This document shows positions 5,533-6,619 of a DNA stretch of 6,619 bases, in pieces. The translations under genes and the position numbers were made by a program. The stretch is from an uncultured Sphingomonadales bacterium (GTDB lineage: Bacteria > Pseudomonadota > Alphaproteobacteria > Sphingomonadales > Sphingomonadaceae), in contig CAIKKO010000275.1 of assembly GCA_903828025.1 (NCBI GenBank), positions 1 to 6,619 on the forward strand. The letters are read 5' to 3'. Below the pieces are notes generated by a model. It searched no databases. It had not been told where the DNA came from and saw only the letters and a program-made list of their open reading frames with translations. The first letter of the stretch is position 1. Every line of letters begins with the position of its first letter.

Positions 5533-6619
5533 ATGTACGATCTCCTCTCCGGCATCACCGTGATCGAGGTGTCCTCGTTCGTCGCCTCGCCGACCATCGG
5601 GCTCTACCTCGCGCAGTTCGGGGCCGAAGTGATCCGGGTTGACCAGATCGGCGGCGGGCAGGATTTCAAGCGCTGGCCCGTCACGGCGGAGGGCCATTCG
5701 CTCTCGTGGGAAAACCTCAACCGCGCCAAGCGCAGCCTCGCGCTCGATTTCACTCAGCCCGAAGGACGCGCGCTGCTCACGCAGCTGATCCAGCGTGTCG
5801 GCATTCTCGTCACCAACCTGCCGGTGGGCGGTTTTCTGGCGCATGACACGCTGGCTGCGGGCCGCGAGGACCTCATCACCGTGCGCGTGATGGGCTGGCC
5901 GGACGGGGCCATCGCGCTCGATTACACCGCCAACGCCGTGGTCGGCTATCCCGCACTCACCGGGCCCCAGCACGACCCCGCCCCGGTCAATCACGTGCTG
6001 CCCGCGTGGGACTTGCTCACCGGCGCATATGGCGCGTTTGCGCTCGTCTCCGCGCTCCGCCGCCGCGACCAGACCGGCAAGGGCAGCGAAGTGCGCTTGC
6101 CGCTGACCGACATCGCGATGGGCTCGTCGGCCAATCTCGGCCGCGTCGCCGAAGTGCTGCACGATGGCCGCGACCGCGAGCGGCTCGGCAACGGGGTGTT
6201 CGGCACGATTGGCCGCGATTTCGTCACTGCTGACGGAGTGCGGGTGATGATCGTGGCGATTAACGAACGGCAATGGCAGGGCCTCGTCCGCGCGCTGGTG
6301 CTGGAGTCTGGCCTGGCCGCGCTCGAAGCCCGGCTCGGCGTATCGTTCACTGGCGACGACGGCGTGCGCTTCCAGGGCCGCGACGCGATCTATGCGCTGA
6401 TTACTCAGGCCGTCGCCGCGCTGTCCCACGCCGCGCTGACCGAAACGCTCGACCGCAACGGGGTCACCCACGGGCCCTACAAGACCATGGTCGAGGCCGC
6501 AGCCGATCCGCGCCTTGTCGGCGAAAACCCGATGTTCGCGCCCAGCACTGACAACCCCAGCGGCTTTGCCTATCCCGCCGCCGGGGCCTTCGCCACGCTG
6601 CCCGGACTCGAACGCCTGC
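5533..6619 (+). CDS. Family III (CaiB/BaiF) CoA-transferase, 2-methylfumaryl-CoA isomerase-like (partial, C-terminus off the right edge)
   Basis: Cytoplasmic enzyme expected to move CoA between carboxylates, or within one dicarboxylate, through an aspartyl-CoA intermediate. 362 residues are present of roughly 400-410. The N-terminus LLSGITVIEVSSFVASP, the glycine-rich FGAEVIRVDQIGGG (29-42) and LNRAKRSLALDF (62-73) are standard family III features. The catalytic Asp is most likely D193 in RLPLTDIAM, after the conserved RDQTGKGSEV. The segments DQIGGGQDFKRWPVT (37-51), PVNHVLPAWDLLTG (151-164) and GRDFVTADGVRVM (~226-238) resemble what I recall of 2-methylfumaryl-CoA isomerase (mesaconyl-CoA C1-C4 CoA transferase, Mct of the 3-hydroxypropionate cycle) more than CaiB or formyl-CoA transferase. 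The ATG at 5533 has only a weak GGAA 10 nt upstream but begins exactly where the family does. It is divergent from the receptor. The physiological substrate cannot be read from the sequence. Confidence 0.88.
   Translation, partial: MYDLLSGITVIEVSSFVASPTIGLYLAQFGAEVIRVDQIGGGQDFKRWPVTAEGHSLSWENLNRAKRSLALDFTQPEGRALLTQLIQRVGILVTNLPVGGFLAHDTLAAGREDLITVRVMGWPDGAIALDYTANAVVGYPALTGPQHDPAPVNHVLPAWDLLTGAYGAFALVSALRRRDQTGKGSEVRLPLTDIAMGSSANLGRVAEVLHDGRDRERLGNGVFGTIGRDFVTADGVRVMIVAINERQWQGLVRALVLESGLAALEARLGVSFTGDDGVRFQGRDAIYALITQAVAALSHAALTETLDRNGVTHGPYKTMVEAAADPRLVGENPMFAPSTDNPSGFAYPAAGAFATLPGLERL

Noticed and set aside
5470..6471. 333-residue minus-strand open frame opposite the CoA-transferase
   Set aside because: Antisense to a continuous CaiB/BaiF frame with a conserved catalytic Asp; no family resemblance and no supporting start context.

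Overview
The window is high-GC DNA with dense, ordinary protein coding. It most likely comes from an alphaproteobacterium of the order Sphingomonadales (Novosphingobium/Sphingobium/Sphingopyxis type). Three things point there. The choline and betaine-aldehyde dehydrogenases have alphaproteobacterial sequence character. A large TonB-dependent receptor is placed as part of a catabolic locus. The intergenic repeat contains the motif CTGAGCTTGTCGAAGG, which I recall as very common between genes in sphingomonad genomes. The assignment rests on recalled sequence patterns, not on a search.

Layout, in the direction of transcription. On the minus strand three genes follow one another. A TonB-dependent outer-membrane receptor runs from 5195 to 2733. 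About 165 bp of nested palindromic repeat follows. Then come a betaine-aldehyde-type NAD(P)-dependent aldehyde dehydrogenase, BetB (2568 to 1138), and an FAD-dependent choline dehydrogenase of the GMC family, BetA (1151 running off the left edge, C-terminus missing). betB and betA overlap by 14 bp, and betA has its own good ribosome binding site inside betB. On the plus strand, divergent from the receptor, a family III (CaiB/BaiF) CoA-transferase begins at 5533 and runs off the right edge. It most resembles the 2-methylfumaryl-CoA isomerase (Mct) branch of that family.

The 337-bp divergent intergenic region (5196-5532) contains a plausible sigma70-type promoter for the receptor, a TTATCAG direct repeat spaced one helical turn that overlaps its -10 box, and two adjacent dyad symmetries upstream of the CoA-transferase.

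How the genes may work together. BetA oxidises choline to betaine aldehyde and BetB oxidises that to glycine betaine, giving either an osmoprotectant or a carbon and nitrogen source. The receptor in front of them suggests active uptake of the substrate, or of a larger choline-containing compound, across the outer membrane. The usual betI regulator and a choline transporter gene are not in the window. The order receptor - aldehyde dehydrogenase - GMC alcohol dehydrogenase also resembles the polyethylene-glycol (peg) loci of sphingomonads, so a substrate other than choline cannot be excluded. The CoA-transferase has no obvious role in choline oxidation and may belong to a separate unit to the right. 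I found no RNA gene, CRISPR array, insertion sequence or phage gene.
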